NCBI GenBank assembly: GCA_027729785.1
Contig: JAQCDY010000006.1
Location: 1-33,529 of the forward strand
Length of the DNA stretch: 33,529 nucleotides
Direction: 5' to 3'
DNA from: Actinomycetota bacterium
GTDB taxonomy: Bacteria; Actinomycetota; Acidimicrobiia; Acidimicrobiales; Ilumatobacteraceae
Shown piece by piece: positions 1 through 9,969 of the stretch. The notes beneath the pieces are model-generated. The model was not told the origin of the DNA. It made no database searches and saw only the letters and a list, made by a program, of their open reading frames with translations. A program made the translations under genes and the position numbers. How positions within the stretch are numbered: the stretch's first letter is position 1; each line of letters opens with the position of its first letter.

Positions 1-59
1 CGAACCCCCGGCCTCCAGGACCACAACCTGGCGCTCTAACCAACTGAGCTACGCCCACC
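1..59 (-). tRNA. tRNA-His (anticodon GTG), truncated by the window start
   Basis: Reverse complement reads G-GTGGGCG-TA-GCTC-AGTTGGTTA-GAGC-G-CCAGG-TTGTGGT-CCTGG-AGGCC-GGGGGTTCG. Cloverleaf 5' part with anticodon GTG and an extra 5' G typical of tRNA-His; 3' acceptor lies outside the window. Confidence 0.9.
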
Positions 60-188
60 ACGAACAATTAAGTGTGCCACATATATGCGGTCGCCCCAAC
101 GCACATTTGTGATTCGCGCGTGAATTAAATCTTGCCGAACCCAATGAATCCTTGAGTTTGCGAGTTCTGTTGAGTTGATGACCACGTC

Positions 189-194
189 TATAAT
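189..194 (+). promoter_or_regulatory. -10 hexamer TATAAT upstream of the aminotransferase gene
   Basis: Exact TATAAT about 30 bp upstream of the likely ATG at 225; no convincing -35. Confidence 0.4.
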
Positions 195-224
195 GGTGCC
201 AACTTAGTACTGGAGTTGATAACC

Positions 225-1598
225 ATGACAGCGATGGATTCCACGCTGTTTTCACCACTTGCACAACGTGCAAGGGAGATAACAACCCGAGAGCTCGCGT
301 TGTACGCCGAGCGCACAAAAGGCTCTCAGCGCGCCGTCGAGCGGGCTCGCAAGAGTTTGCCCCTGGGCGTACCGTCGAATTTCCAGTCGTATGACCCGTA
401 TCCAATCGTCATTGCATCGGCCGGCAGTTCGTGGATGCAGGACGTCGACGGCAATCGCTATACCGATTTTGACATGGGTTTTGGCGCGCTGTTTTCGGGC
501 CATGTGCACCCACTCGTGCGCGCAGCAATCGACAAGCAATTGGATATCGGCACGCTATTTGTGTCGCCTTGTGAAGACAATGCCGAGGTCGCCGAGATGC
601 TCGCCGAGCGCTACGGATTACCGCTTTGGCGCTTCACCAACTCGGGCACTGAAGCGACGATGGACGCGATTCGCGTCGCACGCGCCGCAACTGGCCGCGA
701 CAAAATCGTCAAAGTTGAAGGTGGTTATCACGGTCATCACGACGAAGTGATGATTTCGATGAAACCGCCAATCGCGGTTGCCGGCCCCGCGCGAAGGCCT
801 TTTTCGGTGCCGTCAAGTGCTGGCATCACCGCCGACACAATCAAAACGACACTGGTCGTGCCATACAACGACCCTGAGGCGCTTGAAGATGTTTTGCGTG
901 CTGGAGATGTGGCGTGTTTCATCGTTGAGCCAGTTATGCAAAACATCGGCATCTGCATGCCGTTGCCTGGTTATTTGCAAGCAGTTCGCGAAATCACTCA
1001 GCGCTACGGTACGTTGTTGATTTTCGACGAAGTAAAAACGGGCATCACATCTGGCTGGGGCGGAGCAACTGGTGTGCTCGGCGTAACTCCAGACCTGGTT
1101 GCACTCGCCAAATCAATTGGCGGCGGTTTACCGCTTGGTGCTTTTGGTGGCAAGCGAGAATATATGGACACGATCACTAATGGCAAAGTGTTGCACCTCG
1201 GCACGTACAACGGCAACCCATTGTGCATGGCTGCCGCGAAAGCTGTGTTGCGCCAAGTTTGCACACATGAAGCCACGCAAAAAGCGATTAATTTAAACAC
1301 GAAACTTGTAGACGCCTGCACGGATGTGATCGATCGCGCCGGCATCGACGCGCACGTCGTGCAATTCGGCGCCAAAGGTTGCGTCACTTGGTCGCGCGAA
1401 CCGATTCAAAATTATCGTGACTACAAAGCCACCGATTTTGATCTGGCGTTCGCGCAGTGGATGCACGGCATCAATCGTGGAGCGCTTCTTCCACCAGGTC
1501 TCGACGACCAGTGGTTGATTTCAATTCTGCATGGTGAATCTGAGACGCTGAATTACGCAAATGTTTTTCAAGAATTTGTCGACGAACTTCTCATCTAA
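225..1598 (+). CDS. Class III aminotransferase, glutamate-1-semialdehyde 2,1-aminomutase-like
   Basis: ORF 216..1598; ATG at 225 preferred over TTG at 216. Motifs RFTNSGTEATMDAIRVARAATGRDKIVKVEGGYHGHHD, LLIFDEVKTG, GTYNGNPL are typical of the HemL/class III family. True substrate uncertain. Confidence 0.8.
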   Translation: MTAMDSTLFSPLAQRAREITTRELALYAERTKGSQRAVERARKSLPLGVPSNFQSYDPYPIVIASAGSSWMQDVDGNRYTDFDMGFGALFSGHVHPLVRAAIDKQLDIGTLFVSPCEDNAEVAEMLAERYGLPLWRFTNSGTEATMDAIRVARAATGRDKIVKVEGGYHGHHDEVMISMKPPIAVAGPARRPFSVPSSAGITADTIKTTLVVPYNDPEALEDVLRAGDVACFIVEPVMQNIGICMPLPGYLQAVREITQRYGTLLIFDEVKTGITSGWGGATGVLGVTPDLVALAKSIGGGLPLGAFGGKREYMDTITNGKVLHLGTYNGNPLCMAAAKAVLRQVCTHEATQKAINLNTKLVDACTDVIDRAGIDAHVVQFGAKGCVTWSREPIQNYRDYKATDFDLAFAQWMHGINRGALLPPGLDDQWLISILHGESETLNYANVFQEFVDELLI

Positions 1599-1656
1599 AA
1601 AATAATTTCATCGCCCAAATTTGAATAGCGCTTGACTCGTGACAGCAGGCGACCAT

Positions 1657-1674
1657 CTTTAAGGCGTCTTAAAG
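1657..1674. repeat. Perfect inverted repeat CTTTAAG-GCGT-CTTAAAG
   Basis: 7-bp arms with 4-nt loop, read directly; between the aminotransferase stop and the recA promoter. Confidence 0.6.
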
Positions 1675-1713
1675 CCAGGCTGAAAGGCTTATGCCATATA
1701 GGGTTTAAGATGC

Positions 1714-1742
1714 TTGACCGAACATCTGTTCGTGTGTAGGGT
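1714..1742 (+). promoter_or_regulatory. recA promoter TTGACC-N17-TAGGGT with LexA (SOS) box CGAACATCTGTTCG at 1719-1732
   Basis: Perfect 5-4-5 palindrome matching the Gram-positive/actinobacterial SOS box CGAAC-N4-GTTCG, in the -35/-10 spacer upstream of recA. Confidence 0.85.
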
Positions 1743-1840
1743 TGCCTGCAACACCCATTACCTAGGGTGCCAATTTCTAAACATAATCAAATTTCCCCCA
1801 AAACAGCGATTTATTTCAACCAAATGAAAGGCAACACAAA

Positions 1841-2944
1841 ATGAGTACTGAAAAAGACAAAGCCCTCGAGGTAGCCCTTGGGGCAATTGATAAGCAGTTC
1901 GGCAAAGGTTCGATCATGCGCATGGGCGATAAGCAAGGTCTTGAGATTGAGTTCATTCCAACAGGTGCTCTTCCGCTTGACATCGCTCTCGGCATCGGCG
2001 GCGTTCCACGCGGTCGCATCGTTGAAATCTTCGGCCCAGAATCGTCGGGCAAATCAACTCTGGCGATGCACATCGTGGCCGAGGCCCAACGCAACGGTGG
2101 CATCTGTGCCTATGTCGATGCAGAACACGCAATGGATCCTATTTATGCCAAGGCAATCGGTGTCGATACCGACAACTTGTTGATTTCACAGCCAGACACG
2201 GGTGAGCAAGCGCTCGAAATTGTCGACATGTTGGTGCGTTCAGGTGCGCTTGACGTTGTCGTCATCGACTCGGTTGCCGCGCTCACACCACGAGCCGAAA
2301 TTGAAGGCGAAATGGGCGACAGCCACATGGGTTTGCAGGCTCGCTTAATGAGCCAAGCAATGCGCAAACTCACAGCTAACTTGCACAAGTCAAACACCGT
2401 GGCTGTGTTCATCAACCAGTTGCGCGAAAAAATCGGCGTAATGTTCGGCTCACCAGAAACAACACCTGGTGGTCGTGCGCTCAAGTTTTATTCGTCGGTA
2501 CGCCTCGACATTCGTCGTATTGAAACAATCAAAGATGGCGTCGAGGTCGTGGGTTCGCGCACTCGTGTGAAAGTCGTCAAAAACAAAGTTTCGCCGCCGT
2601 TTAAGCAAGCCGAGTTCGACATCATGTACGGCAAGGGCATAAGCCGCGAAGGCGCCGTGCTTGACATGGCAGTCGAGATGGGCATCGCCAAAAAATCCGG
2701 CGCATGGTATACATATGACGGCGAACAACTCGGTCAAGGTCGTGAAAACGCCAAACTATTCTTGGCAGAAAACACCGAAGTGATGGTGCAAATGGCCGAT
2801 CGCGTTCGTCAGCAATCGATGCCGGTTGTCGAAACACCAACTACCCAAGCCGCCGAAGCAAAATCAGTGCCGGCAAAGCCCGCTGCTGAAAAGACGCCAA
2901 AGAAAGCTTTCACGGCCAAAGACGACGAGCCAATCGAACTCTAG
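1841..2944 (+). CDS. recA: Recombinase RecA
   Basis: [41 protein letters not shown] (Walker A), [39 protein letters not shown]-like GAAAGG upstream. Confidence 0.98.
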   Translation: MSTEKDKALEVALGAIDKQFGKGSIMRMGDKQGLEIEFIPTGALPLDIALGIGGVPRGRIVEIFGPESSGKSTLAMHIVAEAQRNGGICAYVDAEHAMDPIYAKAIGVDTDNLLISQPDTGEQALEIVDMLVRSGALDVVVIDSVAALTPRAEIEGEMGDSHMGLQARLMSQAMRKLTANLHKSNTVAVFINQLREKIGVMFGSPETTPGGRALKFYSSVRLDIRRIETIKDGVEVVGSRTRVKVVKNKVSPPFKQAEFDIMYGKGISREGAVLDMAVEMGIAKKSGAWYTYDGEQLGQGRENAKLFLAENTEVMVQMADRVRQQSMPVVETPTTQAAEAKSVPAKPAAEKTPKKAFTAKDDEPIEL

Positions 2945-2962
2945 TTTTGCTACCGCCATTGA

Positions 2963-2992
2963 GGCAGGTGGGTCGCAATTGGCCCACCTGCC
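2963..2992 (+). terminator. Hairpin downstream of recA (10-bp perfect stem, no U-tract)
   Basis: GGCAGGTGGG (2963-2972) / CCCACCTGCC (2983-2992), 19 bp after the recA stop. Confidence 0.55.
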
Positions 2993-3000
2993 GCAATGAA

Positions 3001-3048
3001 ATCACGGCGTTAATCACGGCGTTAATCACGGCGTTAATCTCGCCGTTA
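3001..3048. repeat. 12-bp tandem repeat, 3 exact copies of ATCACGGCGTTA plus one variant (ATCTCGCCGTTA)
   Basis: Direct reading: four consecutive 12-mers in the recA-miaB intergenic region. Confidence 0.9.
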
Positions 3049-3061
3049 AAATAGCTAGGTC

Positions 3062-4483
3062 GTGACTCGCAACTATTTCGTTCGCACTTTTGGGTGCCAA
3101 ATGAACGAACATGATTCTGAGCGCATCTCGGGGTTGCTTGAATCAGACGGCATGGTCAATGTCGACAGTGTCGCAAGCGCCGATGTCGTGGTCATCAACA
3201 CTTGCTGCATTCGTGAGAACGCCGACGACAAGTTCTACGGCACACTCAGCCAGTTGAAGAACTGGAAGACAGAAAAAGATGATCGTCAGATTCTCGTTGC
3301 CGGATGCCTGGCCCAAAAAGATCGTGAGTCGATTCGTCAGCGAGCACCGTATGTCGATGTCGTCATCGGCACGCATAACGTGCATCGCGCAGCCGAGTTA
3401 CTCGAGCAAACTCGTTACGGCCGACCAGTCACCGAGATTCTTGAAGAAGCGGTGCTCGACGACCACACGATGTTTCCGAGCGCACTGCCAATGCGTCGGG
3501 AAGTTTCGTATAACGCGTGGGTGACGATTCAGATTGGTTGCGACAACACTTGCGCTTACTGCATCGTGCCGGCCGTGCGTGGCAAAGAAATCTCTCGCCC
3601 TAGCGCAGAAATTTTGGCAGAAGTTGAGTCGCTCGTGCGAAGTGGTGTCACGCAAATTTCGTTGATTGGCCAAAATGTCAACAGTTACGGTCGCGATCTG
3701 GCGCTGTCAGCGCGAGCAGCGGGCGACAGCACGGTCAAACCTAAACCACAATTCGCCGAACTGTTGCGCAGGGTCGGTGCGATACCAGGCGTCTCTCGGG
3801 TGCGTTTTGTTAGCCCACATCCCAAAGACATGCGCGAAGACACTTTGCTGGCAATGGCCGAGACATCAACTGTTGTCGAACATTTGCATTACCCGATGCA
3901 GTCGGGCTCAGACAAGGTGCTCGCGCTGATGCACCGTGGCTACACGGCGGAGCGCTACTTGAATCGTCTCGCCCAAGCCCGACATATGATCAGCGATCTA
4001 GCGGTCACGACCGATGTGATCGTCGGTTTTCCGGGCGAAACCGAAGAAGATTTCTTGCAGACCGTCGAAGCTTGTGCCGAGGCCTGCTTCGACTCGGCTT
4101 TCTCATTTATTTTTTCACCGCGTCCTGGCACAACGGCGGCGCAGATGACCGACCAATTTATTGATCCGGCTGTGGCGGTCGAACGATACGAACGATTGAA
4201 AGTTGTACTTGACCATTCGGCTGTCATAAAACATCGCGAGCGCATTGGTCGAATCGAAGAAGTTGTCGTCGAGGGCATGAGCAAAAAAAATCCACAACTA
4301 ACAACTGGTCGCACTCGGCAAAATAAGATTTTGCACTTCAGTTCGCCCGAGAGTCTGCGTGTCGGCACCTATGCCAAAGTCGAAGTGACAGACGCGGCAC
4401 GATTTCACTTGTCAGGAAGATTGATCGAGGTGGGTGAAGCACCAAAACACAAGTTGCGACTCGCCGTGTCGAGTGCGAACTAA
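3062..4483 (+). CDS. miaB: tRNA-2-methylthio-N6-dimethylallyladenosine synthase MiaB
   Basis: GTG start; NYFVRTFGCQMNEHDSERISGLLE, radical SAM cluster CDNTCAYCIVP, FSPRPGT, C-terminal TRAM-like region. Confidence 0.95.
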   Translation: MTRNYFVRTFGCQMNEHDSERISGLLESDGMVNVDSVASADVVVINTCCIRENADDKFYGTLSQLKNWKTEKDDRQILVAGCLAQKDRESIRQRAPYVDVVIGTHNVHRAAELLEQTRYGRPVTEILEEAVLDDHTMFPSALPMRREVSYNAWVTIQIGCDNTCAYCIVPAVRGKEISRPSAEILAEVESLVRSGVTQISLIGQNVNSYGRDLALSARAAGDSTVKPKPQFAELLRRVGAIPGVSRVRFVSPHPKDMREDTLLAMAETSTVVEHLHYPMQSGSDKVLALMHRGYTAERYLNRLAQARHMISDLAVTTDVIVGFPGETEEDFLQTVEACAEACFDSAFSFIFSPRPGTTAAQMTDQFIDPAVAVERYERLKVVLDHSAVIKHRERIGRIEEVVVEGMSKKNPQLTTGRTRQNKILHFSSPESLRVGTYAKVEVTDAARFHLSGRLIEVGEAPKHKLRLAVSSAN

Positions 4484-4506
4484 GTTCAGCGCCAAGTAAT
4501 TCGATC

Positions 4507-5436
4507 ATGAACGATCTCATCCGTAAACCGGTCGTAATCGTCGGCCCAACCGCGAGTGGCAAGTCGTCGGTCGCAATGGCAGTCGCTCAGGCTGAGACAA
4601 CGACATCTAGCCCCGTGCACATCGTCGCAGTCGATGCGATGCAGGTGTATCGCGACATGAACATCGGCACCGCCAAGCCGACCGAACAAGATCAGGCTCT
4701 CGTGGCTCATCACTGCATCGATATCGTCGACAGTCACGAGCGATTTACCGTCGCCGAATTCAAAAAGAGTGCGACAGATGCGCTTGAACAAATCCATAAA
4801 CTGAGCGGACGGGCACTATTGGTGGCCGGCACGGGGCTCTACCTGACAGCAGTCATCGACGACTTGGTTTTACCCGGAGAATTTCTTGAAATTCGTGCAA
4901 CACTCGAATCAGAAGAAAATACGCAGGTTTTATTCGAACGCCTCACAGAACTTGATTCAATTGCCGCCGAAAAAATGGAGCGCTCGAATCGAAGACGAAT
5001 AATTCGAGCACTTGAAGTCTGCATCGGCAGTGGGCGACCGTTCAGCAGTTTTGGTCCGGGCACGAGTGCCTATCCCGAAAATGGCGTGATTCAAATCGGC
5101 TTGCGATGGAGTCGTGATCGACTTGCGCAACGCGTCGCGGATCGGGTCTATGCGATGATCGATGCCGGGCTGGTTGCCGAGGTCACTGCGCTGCGCAATT
5201 CGAAGCAGGGTCTTTCGCGCACGGCGGCGCAGGCGCTTGGCTACAAAGAACTCTTGCAACATTTAGACGGCAAAATGAGTCTCGACGAGGCCGTGGCTGA
5301 AACGATCACTCACACCCGTCAATTCGCGGTTCGCCAAGAACGGTGGTTCAGACGAGATCCGCGCATCAAGTGGGTTTCAATCAGCGAAGACCCTGTGACC
5401 GAAATTGTGCCGATAATCGCCAAGCATTTACGCTAG
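4507..5436 (+). CDS. miaA: tRNA dimethylallyltransferase MiaA
   Basis: VIVGPTASGKSSVAMAVA, VDAMQVYRDMNIGTAKPT, GTGLYLTAVIDDL, RTAAQALGYKELL. Confidence 0.95.
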   Translation: MNDLIRKPVVIVGPTASGKSSVAMAVAQAETTTSSPVHIVAVDAMQVYRDMNIGTAKPTEQDQALVAHHCIDIVDSHERFTVAEFKKSATDALEQIHKLSGRALLVAGTGLYLTAVIDDLVLPGEFLEIRATLESEENTQVLFERLTELDSIAAEKMERSNRRRIIRALEVCIGSGRPFSSFGPGTSAYPENGVIQIGLRWSRDRLAQRVADRVYAMIDAGLVAEVTALRNSKQGLSRTAAQALGYKELLQHLDGKMSLDEAVAETITHTRQFAVRQERWFRRDPRIKWVSISEDPVTEIVPIIAKHLR

Positions 5437-5448
5437 ACAGAAATCATC

Positions 5449-6285
5449 ATGCAAGTTGTCGTCACCAAACATCACGGTCTAGGAAACGATTTTTTGGTTC
5501 TCGACACGTCACAAATAAGTCGCGAAAATTCGGCAGCTTTACAAAAAATCGACTGGTCAGAAATCGCCCGACAATGGTGTGATCGCACGCATGGGCTCGG
5601 CGCCGATGGACTGCTGTTGATGTCGCGAGTCGCAGAATTCAAGTTGTGGATGCAATTGTTCAATCAAGATGGCTCGCGCGCAGAAATGAGCGGCAACGGC
5701 ATTCGATGTCTGGCGCAAGCGGCTTTTGATGCAGATGGTCACGAGACTGCAGTGAGTTACACGGTGACAACAGATGAAGGCGACCGGGTTGTAGATGTTG
5801 AGCCCGTTTCGCAAGACGAAGTGAGAGCCAGTGTTGACATGGGGCCCATCAAAAAAATTGACGAACCAAAAAACTGGTCAGATATTGGCAGCGACCCGAA
5901 TCGCCCCGTGATGCACATCTCGGTCGGCAATCCGCATGCGGTTGTGGGCGTTGAAGATGTGAGTCTCGTCGATTTGTTGGAAATCGGTCGCAAGATTCCG
6001 CAAGTTAATCTTGAAATCGTCGAACCTGGTCCTGAGAGCCACGCCATAACCATGCGCGTACACGAACGTGGTGCGGGCATCACCCAGGCCTGTGGCACGG
6101 GGGCGTGTGCCAGCGCGTGGGCGGCGAGCAAGTGGGGTTTAGTGCCGGCGTCGGTGCGAGAAGTGCTCGTTCATCAACCAGGCGGAGATGCAACCGTGCG
6201 GCTTAATCACCCTCAGACTGGTCATGTGACTCTCGTCGGCCCGGCAAACTTTTCTTCGCGTCACAATCTTGAGTTAGTTCTGTGA
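5449..6285 (+). CDS. dapF: Diaminopimelate epimerase DapF
   Basis: KHHGLGNDFLVLD, MSGNGIRCLAQ, VGNPHAVV, ERGAGITQACGTGACASA. Confidence 0.95.
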   Translation: MQVVVTKHHGLGNDFLVLDTSQISRENSAALQKIDWSEIARQWCDRTHGLGADGLLLMSRVAEFKLWMQLFNQDGSRAEMSGNGIRCLAQAAFDADGHETAVSYTVTTDEGDRVVDVEPVSQDEVRASVDMGPIKKIDEPKNWSDIGSDPNRPVMHISVGNPHAVVGVEDVSLVDLLEIGRKIPQVNLEIVEPGPESHAITMRVHERGAGITQACGTGACASAWAASKWGLVPASVREVLVHQPGGDATVRLNHPQTGHVTLVGPANFSSRHNLELVL

Positions 6286-6292
6286 GCCTGTT

Positions 6293-7591
6293 GTGAACAC
6301 GCCATATCAAGAGGCACTCGGCTCGACGCTCATCTCGCGCGGCATTCGTGAGCGAATAATTTTGGTCGCCGTGATGATGCCAGGTCGCACCGACGACGAA
6401 ACCCAAGAGTCGCTAGATGAACTTGCACAGTTGATCGATACAGCCGGGGCAGATGAAGTGGCGCGAATTACTCAGCGACGCGACGCGCCCGACAGTGCCT
6501 ATTACATTGGCAAAGGCAAAGTTGAAGAACTCAAAGAACTTTGTTTGGCCCTTGACTCAGACACCGTTGTGTTTGACAATGAACTTTCACCCGGTCAGCA
6601 ATTTAATTTAGAAAAACTTCTCGGTCGTACGGCTCTGGATCGCACGGCGGTGATTCTCGACATCTTCGCGCAAAACGCTCACACCCTCGAAGGTAAGGCA
6701 CAAGTCGAGTTGGCGCTATTGCGCTATCGATTGCCACGAATTCGCCGTGGCGCCAAAGCTGGTCTCTCGCAACAGGCGGGTGGCATCGGCGCACGAGGTC
6801 CTGGTGAAACCAAACTTGAAGTCGATCGTCGGCGCATCGGTGAGCGAATCAGTCGACTCGATCGCGAACTTGACAATCTGCAAAAAAATCGTCAAGAGCA
6901 ACGCAAAAGCCGCGAGCGCAGTGGTCTGGGCTCGGTCGCAATCGTTGGCTATACAAACGCCGGCAAATCTTCGATACTCAATCGCTTGACGAGTGCCGGA
7001 GTTTTGGTTGAGAACCGTTTGTTTGCGACACTCGATCCGACAACTCGCCGACTCGCGTTGCCAGGTGGTGAGCCAGTTCTGCTTTCTGACACTGTTGGTT
7101 TCGTTCGCCGCTTGCCGCACGGACTAATTGAAGCGTTCAAGAGCACTCTCGAAGTTGCCGTGACCAGCGATTTGTTGTTGCATGTCGTCGACGCTTCTGC
7201 GGTCGATCCAAACGGGCAGATAGCTGCAGTGCGTGAGGTGCTCGCAGAAATCGGTGCCGACAAGGTGCCCGAGTTACTGGTTATTAACAAAGCCGATCTG
7301 AATCCCGATGAGGCGAAGCGACTCGTTTATGAAAACCATGGTGCTGTCGCATTTTCGGCAATGACCGGCGAAGGTATCGCCGACCTATTGCTGGCGATTG
7401 GCGACCGAATGCGAGCGCTGACCACGGTGATTGAATTGCTAATACCGTATGATCGGGGCGACATTGTCGCCACAGTGCACCGAGAGGGCGAAGTCGTGTC
7501 GACATCTAATGAAGAAAATGCAATGCGCATTCGGGCGCGGCTTGCCGATGCCAGCGCTGGGCGTTTGAGCGAGTTCGTGGTCGCGCAATGA
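6293..7591 (+). CDS. hflX: GTPase HflX
   Basis: GPGETKLEVDRRRIGERISRLDREL, VAIVGYTNAGKSSILNRLT, DTVGFVRRLPHGLIEAFKSTLEV, NKADL. Confidence 0.95.
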   Translation: MNTPYQEALGSTLISRGIRERIILVAVMMPGRTDDETQESLDELAQLIDTAGADEVARITQRRDAPDSAYYIGKGKVEELKELCLALDSDTVVFDNELSPGQQFNLEKLLGRTALDRTAVILDIFAQNAHTLEGKAQVELALLRYRLPRIRRGAKAGLSQQAGGIGARGPGETKLEVDRRRIGERISRLDRELDNLQKNRQEQRKSRERSGLGSVAIVGYTNAGKSSILNRLTSAGVLVENRLFATLDPTTRRLALPGGEPVLLSDTVGFVRRLPHGLIEAFKSTLEVAVTSDLLLHVVDASAVDPNGQIAAVREVLAEIGADKVPELLVINKADLNPDEAKRLVYENHGAVAFSAMTGEGIADLLLAIGDRMRALTTVIELLIPYDRGDIVATVHREGEVVSTSNEENAMRIRARLADASAGRLSEFVVAQ

Positions 7592-8697
7592 CCCAAGGTT
7601 TCGTTCCACCGCCGTATCCCTACGACCGCTTAGATAAATTCAAATCAATTGCTGACAAACACGAAGGCGGTTTGGTCGACCTTTCGATCGGCACGCCATG
7701 CGATCCACCGGCACCAGCAATTGTCGCTGCGTTGTCGGCGTCCAACAGCGAGCGTGGCTACCCGCCAAGCATAGGTACTGAGGCGTTGCGTAACGCTGCC
7801 CAAGCCTGGATGCAACGCAAGTTTGCGATAACTGCGCCGACCTCGCAGATCGCGGCGTGTATCGGCAGCAAAGAATTCGTTGCGACAACACCGCAATACA
7901 TGAAACTTCGTAGCCCAGATCGCGACACGGTGTTGTTTCCTGCGGTTTCGTATCCAACCTATGAGATGGGTGCGATTTTGGCGGGGTGTCGAGCAGTCGC
8001 CGTGCCGATGACACCGTCCGGCGGTCTGGATGTCGACAAAATTTCGGCAAGTGACATCAAACGCGCGCTAATGATCTGGACCAACTCGCCAAATAATCCG
8101 ACGGGGGCACTTGATGATTTGCAAGCAGTCGCTAATTGGGGAAGAAAAAACAGCGTGCCAGTTTTCAGCGATGAGTGTTATGTCGAGTTCACATGGTCGC
8201 GCAAACCCGAGTCGATTTTGCAGCATGGTCTTGACGGAGTAGTCGCACTGCACTCGTTGTCTAAGCGATCGAACTTGGCTGGTGTGCGAGTTGGTTTTTA
8301 TAGTGGTGACAAAGAGATCGTGAATTACCTCAAAGAAGTTCGCAAACATGTCGGCATGCTCGTGCCTGGTCCGACTCAGGCGGCGGCTGTTGTCGCTTTG
8401 AACGACGACGATCATGTTGTCGCACAACGCGAAATTTATTTGCACCGGCTCGAATCTCTCGCCACAGTTTTGTCAAAGTGGTCGGGGTTCACGATTGAAC
8501 TGCCTCGCGGTGGGTTTTATTTGTGGTTCGACGCCAAAGATGGCTGGGTATTTGCCGAGCAACTTGCAAGTCAAGGTGGTGCGCTTGTCAGCCCCGGTGA
8601 CTTTTACGGTGCGGGCGGGGCGAACAATGTCAGGGTCGCTGTCGTGCAGCCTGACGACAAGATTGCTTTGGTCACTGCGAGGTTGGCAAAAAAGTAG
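7588..8697 (+). CDS. dapC: Succinyldiaminopimelate transaminase (DapC-like, class I/II aminotransferase)
   Basis: VDLSIGTPCDPPAPAIVAALS, NSPNNPTGALDDL, FSDECYVEF, SLSKRSNLAGVRVGFYSGD; ATGA overlap with hflX. Confidence 0.8.
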   Translation: MTQGFVPPPYPYDRLDKFKSIADKHEGGLVDLSIGTPCDPPAPAIVAALSASNSERGYPPSIGTEALRNAAQAWMQRKFAITAPTSQIAACIGSKEFVATTPQYMKLRSPDRDTVLFPAVSYPTYEMGAILAGCRAVAVPMTPSGGLDVDKISASDIKRALMIWTNSPNNPTGALDDLQAVANWGRKNSVPVFSDECYVEFTWSRKPESILQHGLDGVVALHSLSKRSNLAGVRVGFYSGDKEIVNYLKEVRKHVGMLVPGPTQAAAVVALNDDDHVVAQREIYLHRLESLATVLSKWSGFTIELPRGGFYLWFDAKDGWVFAEQLASQGGALVSPGDFYGAGGANNVRVAVVQPDDKIALVTARLAKK

Positions 8698-8705
8698 AAT
8701 AAGTT

Positions 8706-9455
8706 ATGGCCAATAACAAAAAATTTTTAGGAGTCCTCGGCTTTACGGCTGTGCTGTTGTCGAGTTGTGGATTTAGTCTTGGCGAAAAAAATACTTGGGA
8801 TGTCACCCAGCCAATTGAGACGGGCGTGACGGTCGAAGCCACCGGTGCCGTCAAAGTTGTTCCCGATGGCGTGCAGTTCAATTTCTCTGTTTTTGCAATT
8901 GGCACGACATCTAAAGCAGCCATTGAGCGCGCAAACGTGTTGGCGAATCAAGCTCGTGAAGCGCTCGACAACTCAAAAATCGATAAAAAAGATTTCGCTA
9001 CGCAAAATATCAGCGTGTATCCGGAGTATTCGTATTCGCAAGACGGCAAACAGACGCTGCTTGGTTTTCGTGCAACGCAGTCATTTGCGGTGACGCTGCG
9101 CGACACCGACAAAGCCGGCGAAACAGTCGACGAAGTGGTGTTGATGGTCGGCACCGATTTCACGATTGACACGCTCTCACCAATCTTGCTCGACTCTAAA
9201 GATGCAACCGCTCAGGCTCGCGAAAATGCAATCAAGTTGGCCAAGAAGAAAGCAGAAGATTACGCTGGACTACTTGACGTCAAACTTGGCGCGGTCATCT
9301 CGGTGCGAGAGTTCGCGACATCAAACGCAATTCCACAGCAGTGGTTGCGCGCAGACATGGTGGCAGACGAGTCGGTCAAGACTGTTATTGATCTCGGCAC
9401 GCAAGAAGTATCGGTGACCATTGAAGCTCGCTGGGCTCTGACAAGCGGCAATTAG
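8706..9455 (+). CDS. SIMPL-domain (DUF541) periplasmic/lipoprotein
   Basis: Lipobox-like VLLSSCG; TGVTVEATGAVKVVPDGVQFNFSV and repeated helical segments typical of SIMPL proteins. Confidence 0.75.
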   Translation: MANNKKFLGVLGFTAVLLSSCGFSLGEKNTWDVTQPIETGVTVEATGAVKVVPDGVQFNFSVFAIGTTSKAAIERANVLANQAREALDNSKIDKKDFATQNISVYPEYSYSQDGKQTLLGFRATQSFAVTLRDTDKAGETVDEVVLMVGTDFTIDTLSPILLDSKDATAQARENAIKLAKKKAEDYAGLLDVKLGAVISVREFATSNAIPQQWLRADMVADESVKTVIDLGTQEVSVTIEARWALTSGN

Positions 9456-9946
9456 CTGGCTGGCTGATCAATTAAATCGAGTTGCATCACGGTGTGGTGC
9501 AGACCCAAAAAGACTGTGTCGCGAATTTTTGTCCAGTTTTTGGTTTTGTACCATTTCTCTGCGTGTTCGGTATATAAAAACAGTTTCGCGTAGCCCAGTT
9601 CGCGGGCTCGGCTCACCGCTGTTTGAACGAGCGACGAACCGATAGTCGATTTTCTGGCCTCGGGACTGACGAAAACCGCGGCGAGCCACGGGCCTGGCTC
9701 CGGTGCATCCGGCAATTCATCATCGTCGACCAGTGTCGCCACACCGAGCAGTTGGTCATCATCAGAAATTGCGGCGAAAATTTCAAGCAGTCGTTTTGGT
9801 TTGGTGGCCGCAAGGGCGAATTGTTCCAAATACGTCTGTACGGTGTCGCTAGGAAACTCGTGTTGCCATGCCGCAAACGACCATTCGGCAGCCTGTTGCC
9901 AGTGATCTGGATGCTCAGCCAGCGCCACAACTTTGAATGAAATCAT
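9452..9946 (-). CDS. GNAT family N-acetyltransferase
   Basis: PWLAAVFVSPEARKSTIGSSLVQTAVSRARELGYAKLFLYTEHAEKWYKTKNW (acetyl-CoA binding region pattern). Confidence 0.8.
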   Translation of the reverse strand: MISFKVVALAEHPDHWQQAAEWSFAAWQHEFPSDTVQTYLEQFALAATKPKRLLEIFAAISDDDQLLGVATLVDDDELPDAPEPGPWLAAVFVSPEARKSTIGSSLVQTAVSRARELGYAKLFLYTEHAEKWYKTKNWTKIRDTVFLGLHHTVMQLDLIDQPAS

Positions 9947-9969
9947 AAATTTATTCTAAGGTTTGATTG

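Noticed and set aside
49-405. 118-aa and similar minus-strand or alternate-frame ORFs opposite clear genes throughout the window
   Set aside because: They overlap well-supported genes in other frames and have Arg/Ser/Cys-rich compositions typical of out-of-frame translation.
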